Positions 1-8,831 of a stretch of DNA of 64,000 nt are shown piece by piece. The notes below the pieces were generated by a model. That model was not told the origin of the DNA. It worked only from the letters and a program-made list of their open reading frames with translations, and did no database searches. The stretch comes from Cutibacterium granulosum (lineage in GTDB: Bacteria; Actinomycetota; Actinomycetes; Propionibacteriales; Propionibacteriaceae), in NCBI RefSeq assembly GCF_900186975.1, contig NZ_LT906441.1, positions 992,001 to 1,056,000 of the forward strand, read 5' to 3'. The translations under genes were made by a program, and so were the position numbers. Every line of letters starts with the position of its first letter. The first letter of the stretch is position 1.

Positions 1-316
1 TTCCCCACGACAACTTCTCCAGCCACAGATCCAGCACCCGCCAACTCTTGACCAGTTCGTTGGGCGCGACGAATCGCCCTTCCAACAGATCGTCAGCCGT
101 GCGTTCAGTGGGGCTGCCGGCTCGGTGCATGACGATGTGCGGTCGCCTCCGGGCACGACGGAACAGATGATTGCGCCCAACGTGCCGATCCGGTTGCGCA
201 GGTGTGGGGAATGCTTCCAAGGCCCAGCCCCGCAGCTTCGCGGCAAGGACATCGTCAGCACCGAACACGTCGCGAACCTCATTGATCGCCAGGGCGTGCA
301 GTCGAAACTCACCCAT
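1..316 (-). CDS. hypothetical protein, 3' part cut by window edge
   Basis: An open frame on the minus strand runs off the left edge. It starts at ATG 316, with GGAG just upstream; an in-frame GTG lies at 325. The translation begins MGEFRLHALAINEVRDVFG and is rich in Arg and Leu with several Trp near the truncated end. I do not recognise the family. The absence of stops over 105 codons and the GC-rich third positions support a real gene. It is divergent from the exported protein at 477, with about 160 bases between them for two promoters. Confidence 0.55.
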   Translation of the reverse strand, partial: MGEFRLHALAINEVRDVFGADDVLAAKLRGWALEAFPTPAQPDRHVGRNHLFRRARRRPHIVMHRAGSPTERTADDLLEGRFVAPNELVKSWRVLDLWLEKLSWG

Positions 317-476
317 GAGCTCCACCCTAACTCCGGCACAGAAACACTTGGTGAATTTCACATGTTGGGCTCATGTCACTTTTGGGGGTCGATGAGGTGC
401 CGGAGACGACGGTGGGTGTGGATCTGCACGCGTGGCAATGTGCAAGGTGCTGCGTCCACGTGGCAGGATGGCTGCC

Positions 477-1457
477 ATGACAGGTGAGCGACGGTCGTGG
501 ACTGCTGCCCTGTGTTGCTGCATGGGGTGGGCCCTGACAGCTGCTCCAGCGGTGGCTGCACCGGCCAGCCTCACCCTCGACGTGCCCGACCTCGGCGAGC
601 CGGTGGGCATTGCTGCAGACCTGTCCGAAGGACGGTACTGGGTCACGGATGGCACCACCTCGGGACGTACCACAGTGGTGTCGGTGGGCGATGACGGCAA
701 GCTTGGCACGAAGTTGAACTGGCAGGCTCCGACCACCGACGTCCAAGCTCTGTCCTGGTACGACGAGCACCTCTACGTCGGCGACATCGGCGACTCCGCA
801 CGTCGTCGGGACCACATTCAGGTGCTGTCCCCGATGAGTCTGAACGGCGGCAGCGGTAGCTGGATGGCCTGGGACTTCTCCTATCCCGATGGCCCGCATG
901 ATGCCGCCGCCATGGCGGTGAGCCCACGCGGGAACATGTACTTCATCACGCGTGGTGACAAGCCCGCGATCTACCGCACCAGATCCAACCCCAGTCGCAC
1001 CGGCGTCAATGCCCTGATCAAGGTGGCCGACGCTCCGGCTGGCGTCACGGATGCCACCTTCCTCGCAGATGGCAGCCGAATCGCCATGCGCACCGACAAC
1101 GCGATCCACGTCGTGGACGCCTACTCATGGCACACGATCGGGGCGGCCAACTTCACCGATGGTGGTGGTGAGGCCATGACGACCGACCTGCGCCAGGCGA
1201 ACCTGGAACTCACGACCTCTGCCACGAAGGTCACCACGGCACAGATCCCCAGCAAGGTGGAGAAGATCGCGGCGGTCCCCACAGCCAGCTCAGACCACAC
1301 GGCATCACAGAAACCAACTGCAGCCACGGAGCCCGACTCCAGCAGGAGCACCTCGAAACGGCCGGTCGGAACGGTGGCAGCCATCATCGGTGCCGTTGTG
1401 CTGGCCGTCGTGGCAGGAGTGTTCGTGGGGCTGTGGGGCCGTCGGGAGGACGCCTAG
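477..1457 (+). CDS. exported, C-terminally membrane-anchored hypothetical protein
   Basis: About 326 aa if started at ATG 477, which has AGGA eight bases upstream; in-frame starts also exist at 432, 438 and 468. The N-terminus is a classical signal peptide (Arg-Arg, a Cys/Leu/Ala hydrophobic core, then an AVAAPA-type cleavage site near residue 28). Residues about 30-240 form an extracellular domain with Gly-Asp, Trp and Tyr-rich strands that read like WD or YVTN-type propeller blades, but I see no diagnostic motif. A Thr/Ser/Pro-rich stalk of about 50 residues follows, then one transmembrane helix (GTVAAIIGAVVLAVVAGVFV) and a short Arg-rich tail. It is probably surface-exposed. Function unknown. 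Confidence 0.75.
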   Translation: MTGERRSWTAALCCCMGWALTAAPAVAAPASLTLDVPDLGEPVGIAADLSEGRYWVTDGTTSGRTTVVSVGDDGKLGTKLNWQAPTTDVQALSWYDEHLYVGDIGDSARRRDHIQVLSPMSLNGGSGSWMAWDFSYPDGPHDAAAMAVSPRGNMYFITRGDKPAIYRTRSNPSRTGVNALIKVADAPAGVTDATFLADGSRIAMRTDNAIHVVDAYSWHTIGAANFTDGGGEAMTTDLRQANLELTTSATKVTTAQIPSKVEKIAAVPTASSDHTASQKPTAATEPDSSRSTSKRPVGTVAAIIGAVVLAVVAGVFVGLWGRREDA

Positions 1458-1518
1458 GCTCGGGTATCCTCCTCGTCCAACCCCCGCAGATCACACGCCG
1501 TGGTGCTCGAGCCGTGGC

Positions 1519-2688
1519 TCAGTGCGCGTCGTTCAGCTCACTCTCGTCGGCGATTCGCTCGACGATCCAGTCCAGGCATGCAATGAGCGCCTCGACGTCA
1601 TCGGGATCGACGGAGGCAAAGGTTCCCACGCGGATCTGGTTTTTGCCGAGCTTGTGATAACCATCGATGTCGACGATCCCGTTGGCGCGGGCCACCTTGC
1701 ACAGTATGGTGGCGTCGATCGCCTCATCGAAGTCGATGGTGACCGTCACTGGGCTGCGGTACTGCGGATCCTCGACGAAGGGACGTGCCCACGGGCGGTC
1801 ACTGGCCCACGAGTACAGTAGCTGGCTCGACCGGGAGGTACGGGCAGCCACCCAGTTCATGCCGCCCTTGTCGAGCACCCAGGACACCTGGTCCCGAGCC
1901 ATCTGCAGTGCCGACAACGAGGGGGTGTTGAAGGTCTGGTCCTTGACGGAGTTGTCCAGGGCCTTCTGCAGATTGAGGATTCCCGGCACCCATCTGGCCG
2001 AGGCGGACAACTCGCCGATGCGCTCGATGGCAGCCGGGGAGAGGAACGCGAGCCACATGCCACCGTCGGCGGCCAGGTTCTTCTGTGCGGAGAAGTAGTA
2101 GACATCGGTCTGTGACACATCCACCGGAATCGCCCCGGCCGCCGAGGTGCCGTCGACGAGAACGAGATCGTCCTCGTCGATACCCTCCGGACGTTCCACG
2201 GGTACCCGCGCACCTGTGGAGGTCTCGTTGTGTGGCCAGCAGTAGGCGTCCACATCGGCCACGGCAGAGGGCAGGCAGACAGATCCCGGTTCTGCGGAGA
2301 AGATCGCCGGGTCGGCCAGGAAGGGGGACTGTTGCAGTTCGACAGCAAATTTGTTGCTGAACGCACCGAAGACGCCACATGCAGCCCGGTTGCGCACCAG
2401 GCAGCATGCCGCGGCGTCCCAGAACAGGGTGGCACCCCCATCGCCCAGTGCCACCTGGTAGCCATCCGGTGCGTGGTACAACTCGGTCAGCCCGGCTCTC
2501 AGCTCGGCCACGACCTGCTTGACGGGAGCCTGGCGGTGTGATGTGCCCAAGATCGACGTGGGGGCAGCCAGACCAGCCATCGCCTCGGGTCGGATCCGGC
2601 TCGGACCACACCCGAACCGCCCGTCGGCGGGCAGCAGGTTGTCGGGGATCCTCAGGTTCTGGACGAAGTCATCGGGAGCAGCATTCAT
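1519..2688 (-). CDS. serC: phosphoserine aminotransferase SerC
   Basis: 389 aa, full length for the actinobacterial SerC subgroup. It converts 3-phosphohydroxypyruvate and glutamate to O-phosphoserine in serine synthesis and is a PLP-dependent class V aminotransferase. Visible features are the N-terminal FGCGPSRIRPE segment, LGTSHRQAPVK (substrate phosphate region), and SAQKNLAADGG, with Lys203 as the expected Schiff-base lysine. The C-terminus carries the KLGKNQIRVGTF segment typical of the family. The start at ATG 2688 is preceded by GGGATC. It is a single-gene unit, divergent from nagA with about 110 bases between starts and convergent to the exported protein. Confidence 0.95.
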   Translation of the reverse strand: MNAAPDDFVQNLRIPDNLLPADGRFGCGPSRIRPEAMAGLAAPTSILGTSHRQAPVKQVVAELRAGLTELYHAPDGYQVALGDGGATLFWDAAACCLVRNRAACGVFGAFSNKFAVELQQSPFLADPAIFSAEPGSVCLPSAVADVDAYCWPHNETSTGARVPVERPEGIDEDDLVLVDGTSAAGAIPVDVSQTDVYYFSAQKNLAADGGMWLAFLSPAAIERIGELSASARWVPGILNLQKALDNSVKDQTFNTPSLSALQMARDQVSWVLDKGGMNWVAARTSRSSQLLYSWASDRPWARPFVEDPQYRSPVTVTIDFDEAIDATILCKVARANGIVDIDGYHKLGKNQIRVGTFASVDPDDVEALIACLDWIVERIADESELNDAH

Positions 2689-2798
2689 GATCCCAGTCTC
2701 TCAGCTGTTCCGGGTGGGTGGCCAAGGTGTCCAGCATCATGGCGAGTTGTCGGCAGTGTGCAATCATGACGATGAGACAGACCAATGGAGGTGACGGC

Positions 2799-3950
2799 AT
2801 GGTGCTTGCCTCACAACGTGTACTCCGGCCGGACGGAACCTTTGCCCCCGCGACCATTCACATCGACGCCGGTCGGATCACCGCGGTGGAGGATCGGATC
2901 AGTCCACAGGCCGAGCAGGTCGACCTCGCCATCGTCCCCGGATACGTCGACACGCACTGCCACGGTGCAGCAGGAGCGGATTTCACCGACGAGGACCCGC
3001 AGAAGGTCCGGGCAGCCATCGAGCACCATCGTGCCAATGGCACCACCACCCAGTTCGCCAGCACCGTCACCGAACGCATGGACGACCTCGTCGATCAGAT
3101 CCATCGGCTGCGGCCCCTCGTCGCTGCGGGGGAGCTTGCCGGGATTCACGCCGAGGGGCCGTTCCTGGCCGAGAACCGCAGGGGTGCCCACAACCCCGAG
3201 CTGCTTCGGGACCCCAGTGATGCGGCCGTCACCCGGCTGCTGCAGGCTGGCGAGGGCGATCTCAGGGCGGTCACCCTCGCCCCCGAGCGTGAGTACGGGA
3301 TCCGGGCCGTGCAGACCTTGACGGCCCACGGGGTGCATGCGGCATTCGGACACTCCGATGCCGACGCTGGCATCACCCGGGAGGCGGTGGACGCCGGGGC
3401 TGATGTCGTCACCCATCTGTTCAACGCGATGGCCCCCATCCACCACCGCGATCCCGGCCCCGTGCCCTGGTTGCTCACCGATTCCCGAACGCTCATCGAG
3501 CTCATCTGTGACGGGGTGCATGTCGCTGCCGATGTGCTCCGCATGGCGATTCGTACCGCCGGGGTGGAGCGCGTGGCCCTCGTCACCGATGCCATGAGCG
3601 CCACCGGTCAGCCGGATGGTCGGTACATGCTCGGGACGCTCCCGGTGCAGGTGGATCAGGGGCGGGCCCGGATTCGTCATGCCGACGGTTCGCTGGGGGC
3701 GATCGCCGGATCCACGCTGACGATGGGCGGGGCCGTGGAGTTCCTCGTGGGCAGCGTGGGCGTCGCCCTGGCCGACGCAGCGACGATGGCTGCCACCACT
3801 CCAGCACGCTGGTATGGGCTGGACGAGGTGGGCGTCATCGAGGAGGGACGTCTCGCCGACCTGTGTCTGGTTGACGACGCGGGTCATGTGGAACGGGTCA
3901 TTCGTCACGGCGAGGAGGTTGATCGGTCCACCGTCGTCCGATGCGGCTGA
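2799..3950 (+). CDS. nagA: N-acetylglucosamine-6-phosphate deacetylase
   Basis: 383 aa when started at ATG 2799, which follows a good ribosome site (GGAGGTGA). The frame is open further upstream but lacks a comparable site. The enzyme hydrolyses GlcNAc-6-P to GlcN-6-P and acetate, feeding amino-sugar recycling and, in this window, the glmU pathway. Family motifs are all present: VDTHCHGAAG (His53/His55 region), GIHAEGPFL, the HSDADAG and THLFNAM metal and substrate segments, and VTDAMSATG with the catalytic Asp. It is cytoplasmic. No nagB or PTS gene is adjacent, so it seems to stand alone. Confidence 0.95.
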   Translation: MVLASQRVLRPDGTFAPATIHIDAGRITAVEDRISPQAEQVDLAIVPGYVDTHCHGAAGADFTDEDPQKVRAAIEHHRANGTTTQFASTVTERMDDLVDQIHRLRPLVAAGELAGIHAEGPFLAENRRGAHNPELLRDPSDAAVTRLLQAGEGDLRAVTLAPEREYGIRAVQTLTAHGVHAAFGHSDADAGITREAVDAGADVVTHLFNAMAPIHHRDPGPVPWLLTDSRTLIELICDGVHVAADVLRMAIRTAGVERVALVTDAMSATGQPDGRYMLGTLPVQVDQGRARIRHADGSLGAIAGSTLTMGGAVEFLVGSVGVALADAATMAATTPARWYGLDEVGVIEEGRLADLCLVDDAGHVERVIRHGEEVDRSTVVRCG

Positions 3951-4127
3951 GGGACGTCTGCTCGGGACGTCGGAGTACCGGTCGATCGGTTCTCCGAGTA
4001 TGTCGTGTGCTGGGAATCTGGCTGGCATGGTGCCCCTCCGCTGCGGGAAACCGGTGGGATGCACAGCTGGTACGGGTGGGGCGCGAGCCGGGATCGAGCT
4101 CGACGGTGACGCGGATGGATCGTGGAC

Positions 4128-4167
4128 GTGCAATGATTCACCTGTCAGTGCAGTGATTCACCCGGCA
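4128..4167 (+). repeat. 20-bp tandem repeat before the DtxR gene
   Basis: Two adjacent 20-bp units, gtgcaatgattcacctgtca and gtgcagtgattcacccggca, match at 17 of 20 positions and end 28 bases before the regulator start codon. The shared core TGATTCACC occurs twice on the same DNA face spacing of 20 bp. It does not resemble the classical DtxR box (TTAGG...CCTAA). It may be an operator for another factor or for autoregulation; that is inference. Confidence 0.6.
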
Positions 4168-4195
4168 GTACGTGGGGATCAGATCGGAGGATGAG

Positions 4196-4897
4196 ATGAG
4201 CGAACTCATTGACACGACCGAGATGTACCTGCGTACGCTCTACGAACTGCTCGAGGAGGGCATCGACCTGCGTCGGGCCCGCATCGTCGACCGGTTGCAC
4301 CAGTCGGGACCGACCGTGTCCCAGACCGTGAGCAGGATGGAGCGGGACGGTCTCGTCGTGCTGCACGAGGATCGTTCCCTGGGGCTCACGCAGACAGGCC
4401 ACGATCGGGCCCAGGCCGTGATGCGCCGGCACCGGCTCGTCGAGTGTCTGCTCACGGAGGTCATCGGGCTGGATCGCGTCGACGTCCATGACGAGGCCTG
4501 TCGGTGGGAGCACGTCATCTCCCCGCAGGTCGAGCAGCGCCTCGACATCATTCTGGGGCATCCCCGGGTCTCGCCCTTTGGCAACGCCATCCCATACGCG
4601 CACGGTCAGATGCCCAGTGACTCGGCCCAGCACTTCCGGGACGATTCCGAGCCCCTCACCAGTTTTCTCGAGGGGCGAACCGGCCTCGTCCGATTCCGTC
4701 TGGTACGCATGAGTGAGTTCTTCCAGGCCACTGAGCCCAACCTTGCCATGGCGGAGCGGGTGGGGATGCTTCCCGGTGACGTCATGGCTGCCTCCCGTGA
4801 TGACGAGGCCATCGCGGTGCGAACCACCACGGGTGAGGTGAGGTTCCCCGAGGCGGACGCCGAGGGATTGTTCGTCACCGGGGCGGACGACCAGTGA
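4196..4897 (+). CDS. DtxR/IdeR-family metal-dependent transcriptional repressor
   Basis: 233 aa from ATG 4196, preceded by GGAGG. The N-terminus (LIDTTEMYLRTLYELLEEGI) and the helix-turn-helix QSGPTVSQTVSRMERDGLVV are near-identical in pattern to DtxR and IdeR. The metal-site signature is in HDEACRWEHV (Cys and Glu ligands), followed by the dimerisation segment and an SH3-like C-terminal domain. Family members bind Fe2+ or Mn2+ and repress uptake genes when metal is plentiful. The C-terminal domain after about residue 140 is diverged, so iron versus manganese sensing cannot be decided here. It overlaps the next gene by one base (TGATG), so the two are translationally coupled. Confidence 0.92.
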   Translation: MSELIDTTEMYLRTLYELLEEGIDLRRARIVDRLHQSGPTVSQTVSRMERDGLVVLHEDRSLGLTQTGHDRAQAVMRRHRLVECLLTEVIGLDRVDVHDEACRWEHVISPQVEQRLDIILGHPRVSPFGNAIPYAHGQMPSDSAQHFRDDSEPLTSFLEGRTGLVRFRLVRMSEFFQATEPNLAMAERVGMLPGDVMAASRDDEAIAVRTTTGEVRFPEADAEGLFVTGADDQ

Positions 4898-5982
4898 TGA
4901 GCGGTCATGAAGTGCCCCCGGTCGACCCGCTGACGCCTCGCGAGATTGCGATGCTGTGCGATCACGGTTGGGTCGACGCCGCCGACTCCCTGATGCGCAC
5001 TCGCCAGGCCACCGGTCTGGGGGACGCCGCCGAACATCGGGCCGGCAGCCTTGCCAAGATCGTGCGGCGCGTCCTCACCCTCGATGCCGAGGATTTCGAG
5101 GTCATGGCCGAACACGTCCCACCACGGTTCCGGCAATCACTCATTGACGCCGGATTTCCCCACGAGCCGCGCGCCGAGCATCGCGGTGCCCTGGGAAGTC
5201 TGGTGCCGCTGTATGAGGTGATGCTCGAGGTGCTCGACGTCCGAATGGTCCGTGAGGAACCCCAGCACGTCGTCGTCACGGCACACATCATTGGCGAGTA
5301 CCTGGAGCAACTGGCGTGGGAACCCGTTCTGGGTGACGGCGGCGACCCGATCACCCTGCCGTCGGTGGTGGGGGAGAAGTGGGGCGGCGATGGCCACGAC
5401 TGCGCTCACACCTCGGCCATGAATGCCACTGCCCATCGCAGTCTCAATGCTGCCTCCGGCGACGTCACCGGATACACCGCGTACCTGGACAAGTTCCATT
5501 CCCGGCTCGGTGAGGCGTTGGGGGTGTGCGCGATGAATCATGCAACGATCGGCGTCGGCGAACGCCCGGACGTGGGCATCACCTGCCCGCACCCGTGTGC
5601 CTGGGTGCTGCAGGGCACCCGGGCACAGCGTCGTGGACTCGATGCCCGGGTGCGACTGGCTCGCATGTACCAGGAGTCCTCCCTCGTTGCCCTGCGTCAT
5701 CACGCTCCGGTCGGGCATTTCTTCGGGGTACCGTCGGCCCAGGAGATCTCTGCGGCATGGATCGACACGTGGAACAAACTCAACGAGCAGTGGGCGGACG
5801 GCTGCAACCCGTTGCTCGACGAGGACGCCCCCGGGTGGGGCGTCCAGGCGCCTCAGGAGGCGCTCCCCGGTCTGTCACGGCTCGTGTCGGTCATTGCCTG
5901 CCGTTCGGTGAAGGCCGGGCACCTGTTCGCAGACCTCAGCGCGGCCGTCATCGACGAGCTGGACGGCGATCAGGCTGATTGA
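4897..5982 (+). CDS. uncharacterised protein coupled to the DtxR-type regulator
   Basis: 361 aa, starting at ATG 4897 within the regulator's stop codon (GTG 4894 is also possible). It has no signal peptide or membrane segment, so it is probably cytoplasmic. I do not recognise the family. It is mostly helical in look, with a region rich in His and Cys at residues about 165-245 (GHDCAHTSAMNATAHR; CAMNHATIGVG; GITCPHPCAW). The CPHPC cluster and spaced His could bind metal, which would fit the neighbour's metal-sensing role, but that is inference from context. Base composition matches the neighbours. Confidence 0.8.
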   Translation: MSGHEVPPVDPLTPREIAMLCDHGWVDAADSLMRTRQATGLGDAAEHRAGSLAKIVRRVLTLDAEDFEVMAEHVPPRFRQSLIDAGFPHEPRAEHRGALGSLVPLYEVMLEVLDVRMVREEPQHVVVTAHIIGEYLEQLAWEPVLGDGGDPITLPSVVGEKWGGDGHDCAHTSAMNATAHRSLNAASGDVTGYTAYLDKFHSRLGEALGVCAMNHATIGVGERPDVGITCPHPCAWVLQGTRAQRRGLDARVRLARMYQESSLVALRHHAPVGHFFGVPSAQEISAAWIDTWNKLNEQWADGCNPLLDEDAPGWGVQAPQEALPGLSRLVSVIACRSVKAGHLFADLSAAVIDELDGDQAD

Positions 5983-6127
5983 CTTTCATCGGACTGAGCC
6001 GAGACCGTCGTCGTGATGCGGCCGCGCAGTACCACTGCAACGTGGGTGCCTGGCGGAATACGGGTGTGACACGACGCGTTGACCCGGTGTACGCCCGTGA
6101 CCGGCAAGCAGACATCCGGAGGAAAAT

Positions 6128-6490
6128 ATGGCAACCACCGCTATCACCAAGGACACGTTCTCGTCGACCATTGATTCCAACGACGTGGTCCTCGTCGACT
6201 TCTGGGCCGGATGGTGTGGCCCGTGTATGCGGTTCGCACCGATCTACGAGGAGGCCAGCGAGCGTCATGACGACGTCGTGTTCGCCAAGGTGGACACCGA
6301 GGACCAGCAGGAGCTGTCGGCAGGACTGGAGATCACGTCCATCCCGACCCTCATGGCCTTCCGCGGCGGCTACCTCGTGTTCCGTCAGGCAGGGCTGTTG
6401 CAGGGCAAGCAGCTCGACGAGCTCATCGATCAGGTGAAGGCCCTTGACCCCGAGGAGCTGAAGAAGCAGTCCGAGGCCCAGAAAGCCTGA
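6128..6490 (+). CDS. trxA: thioredoxin
   Basis: 120 aa, usual thioredoxin length plus a short charged C-terminal tail. The active site WAGWCGPC places the redox cysteines at residues 30 and 33. The cis-proline loop is in ITSIPTLMAF. It reduces disulfides in cytoplasmic proteins with electrons from thioredoxin reductase and could recycle the MsrA encoded at 49 kb. The start ATG 6128 has a strong site (CCGGAGGAAAAT). It lies alone between the unknown gene and tRNA-Arg. Confidence 0.95.
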   Translation: MATTAITKDTFSSTIDSNDVVLVDFWAGWCGPCMRFAPIYEEASERHDDVVFAKVDTEDQQELSAGLEITSIPTLMAFRGGYLVFRQAGLLQGKQLDELIDQVKALDPEELKKQSEAQKA

Positions 6491-6551
6491 CTGCCGTATC
6501 GCGTGGTGACGCCGGTCTGACTCAGGTCAGGTCGGCGTCATCGTCTTTGTT

Positions 6552-6627
6552 TGGCGGCCCCGACAGGATTCGAACCTGCGACACATGGTTTAGGAAACCA
6601 CTGCTCTATCCCCTGAGCTACGGGGCC
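6552..6627 (-). tRNA. tRNA-Arg, anticodon CCT
   Basis: Reading the minus strand gives a 76-nt cloverleaf beginning GGCCCCGTAGC and ending CGGGGCCGCCA. The 7-bp acceptor stem is perfect and the CCA end is encoded. The anticodon loop TTCCTAA puts CCT at positions 34-36, decoding AGG. The T-arm contains GGTTCGAATCC. Confidence 0.95.
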
Positions 6628-6790
6628 TCACAGCCACTGCAGACGAGTGGCTACCACACGAAATCGGTGGCCGACTACCCATGCTACCAGAGCCGACCTG
6701 CAGGTCAGGCATGAGTTCTGGCTCGTGGGGTCCACGACGACTGCTCACCTCATAGGATTGATTCCGAGAACCTGCGAAAGGAGCCCAGTG

Positions 6791-8212
6791 ATGAGCGAGA
6801 GCGGGCTTGATGCTGCCCAAGCCAAGATGCGCGATGCCGGGGTCGACCCCATCGCCATTGACGTCTTCAGTTCCTACTACACCCAGATCAAGGAGGGCCG
6901 TACCGGGATCATTCCCGAGGACTCCATCAGTCCTCTCACCGATCCGGACAGACTCGACGACGTCACGGTCGACGACGAGGTGGCTGCCGATGCCCTTGAT
7001 CACACGGTGATCATCAAACTCAACGGAGGGTTGGGCACCTCGATGGGACTGGACCGGGCGAAGTCCCTGCTTCCGGTGCGGAACGGAAAATCTTTCCTCG
7101 ACATCATCGTCGGCCAGGTCCGGGCGGCTCGGGAACAGCATGGTGCGCGTCTTCCCCTGTTGTTCATGGACTCCTTCAACACGCGGGATGACACCTTGGA
7201 GGCACTGGAGCAGTACCCCGATGTCCAGGTGGACGGCCTGCCGCTGGACTTCCTGCAGAATCAGGAACCCAAGTTGCGTGCCGATGACCTCACCCCGGTG
7301 GAGTTCCCGACCGATCCCAGACTCGAGTGGTGTCCGCCGGGCCACGGTGACCTCTACACCGCTCTGCTCGGTTCGGGCATCCTGGACCAGCTGCTCGACA
7401 AGGGTTACCGGTATGCCTCGGTCTCCAATGGCGACAATCTCGGTGCCACCCCGGACGCCCGTATCGCCGGATGGTTCGCCGCAACTGGTGCGCCCTACGC
7501 CGCCGAGTTGTGTCGGCGTACCGTCAACGATCGCAAGGGTGGGCACCTGGCGGTACGCAAGTCCGACGGTCACCTCGTGCTGCGCGACACTGCCCAGACC
7601 GCCGATGACGAGATGACATACTTCACCGACGAGTCACGCCATCCGTTCTTCCACACCAACAATCTGTGGTTCGACCTGCGAGCCCTGCGTGAGGTCATGA
7701 CCGAACGTCATGGCGTCATGGGCCTGGCCCTCATCCGCAACGAGAAGACCGTTGATCCCAAGGACTCCTCGACCACTCCGGTGATTCAGGTGGAGTCGGC
7801 CATGGGAGCTGCGATCGAGGTCTTCGAGGGAGCCACCTGCATCGTCGTCGATCGCGCCAGGTTCCTGCCGGTGAAGACCACCAACGAGCTGCTCCTGCTG
7901 CGCTCGGACGTCTACGACCTCGATGAGCGATTCCACCTGTGCAAGACGACCGACAACGTCTGCGAGGTCGACCTCGACAAGCAGTTCTACAAGCGGGTGG
8001 GTGATTTCGACCGACGGCTGGGCGAGCCCCCGTCGCTCAAGGACGCCACGAGCCTCAAGGTTGCTGGCGACTGGACCTTTGGTGCGCACGTCACCGTCAC
8101 CGGTGACGCCGTCCTCAGCACTGACGAGCCGGCCACCGTGCCGGATGGTGCCGAGCTCTCCGGCGAGGTGCATCCCGCAGACATCGACACTGTGTCTCGA
8201 GCATCTCAGTGA
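6791..8212 (+). CDS. UTP--glucose-1-phosphate uridylyltransferase (UGP2-type)
   Basis: 473 aa from ATG 6791, preceded by AAAGGAG; the frame is open further upstream but runs over the tRNA flank. It makes UDP-glucose from UTP and glucose-1-phosphate for glycan and trehalose synthesis. It belongs to the eukaryotic-like UDPGP family rather than bacterial GalU: KLNGGLGTSMG near residue 75 is the nucleotide-binding loop, followed by LPLLFMDSFNT and the GHGDLYTALL and SNGDNLGA segments. This family is known from bifidobacteria and propionibacteria. The next gene starts inside its stop codon, implying coupling. Confidence 0.93.
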   Translation: MSESGLDAAQAKMRDAGVDPIAIDVFSSYYTQIKEGRTGIIPEDSISPLTDPDRLDDVTVDDEVAADALDHTVIIKLNGGLGTSMGLDRAKSLLPVRNGKSFLDIIVGQVRAAREQHGARLPLLFMDSFNTRDDTLEALEQYPDVQVDGLPLDFLQNQEPKLRADDLTPVEFPTDPRLEWCPPGHGDLYTALLGSGILDQLLDKGYRYASVSNGDNLGATPDARIAGWFAATGAPYAAELCRRTVNDRKGGHLAVRKSDGHLVLRDTAQTADDEMTYFTDESRHPFFHTNNLWFDLRALREVMTERHGVMGLALIRNEKTVDPKDSSTTPVIQVESAMGAAIEVFEGATCIVVDRARFLPVKTTNELLLLRSDVYDLDERFHLCKTTDNVCEVDLDKQFYKRVGDFDRRLGEPPSLKDATSLKVAGDWTFGAHVTVTGDAVLSTDEPATVPDGAELSGEVHPADIDTVSRASQ

Positions 8213-8586
8213 GTGAGGAGGCCGCGCGACGCTGCTGGGTGGCTCTGGGGTACGCCCTGACCGGCCAGCAGCTCACTGCTCCCGACGCCCCCACCTGGCA
8301 GGCGTGCGACGTCGTCGCCTGGCTGGCCGACAACGGTTGGGACGTCGGTCGACTCGTCGAGCGACGACAACAAGCCCAGCAGGCCCGGCAACCCTGGCCG
8401 ACCCGACTGCCCGAGGAACTCATGGAAGGTCTGGAATTTGCCCGCTACGGGGCGTTGCTGGCTCAGGTGAGGAAGCACACTGGTCTTGACGGGTTGACGT
8501 CAACCATCCATCGGGGGCCACTGCGCATTGGCCCCCAGGAGGCTCGTCTCATGGCAGAATTGCCGCCGCACAACGTCCTGCACTGA
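8209..8586 (+). CDS. small hypothetical protein coupled to UDP-glucose pyrophosphorylase
   Basis: 125 aa from GTG 8209, overlapping the preceding stop by the GTGA arrangement. It is Ala, Arg and Trp rich with no membrane segment. The second half (ELMEGLEFARYGALLAQVRK) looks helical. I do not recognise it. Tight coupling suggests expression together with the uridylyltransferase, nothing more. Confidence 0.65.
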   Translation: MSEEAARRCWVALGYALTGQQLTAPDAPTWQACDVVAWLADNGWDVGRLVERRQQAQQARQPWPTRLPEELMEGLEFARYGALLAQVRKHTGLDGLTSTIHRGPLRIGPQEARLMAELPPHNVLH

Positions 8587-8831
8587 TCAGCTCTGATTGA
8601 ACGTGTCGCAGGGAAGGGTTGATGCGAGGCTCGCCGATCCCCGCACCAACACCCGACAGCATGCACTGTGACGAAAAGGGCCTCACGTCGACCGTGACGG
8701 CACGACGCGTCGTCACGGTCCGCAAAGCCCCGTGGTCACAAGGTGCCTTCCCGGGGAAGCATCGGCAGACATTCCAAGACGGGGACGGCACGCCAGGAAG
8801 ATACCTTCCCGAGCGCGCAGACATCACGACA

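Noticed and set aside
2811-4133. 440-codon open frame on the minus strand across nagA
   Set aside because: It is the antisense of a clear deacetylase gene, has no family motifs and follows the third-position GC pattern of the plus-strand gene.
8691-8719. 9-bp perfect hairpin (ACCGTGACG...CGTCACGGT) as a terminator
   Set aside because: No T-run on either strand and 100 bases from both flanking genes; could equally be a regulatory palindrome, so I did not call it.
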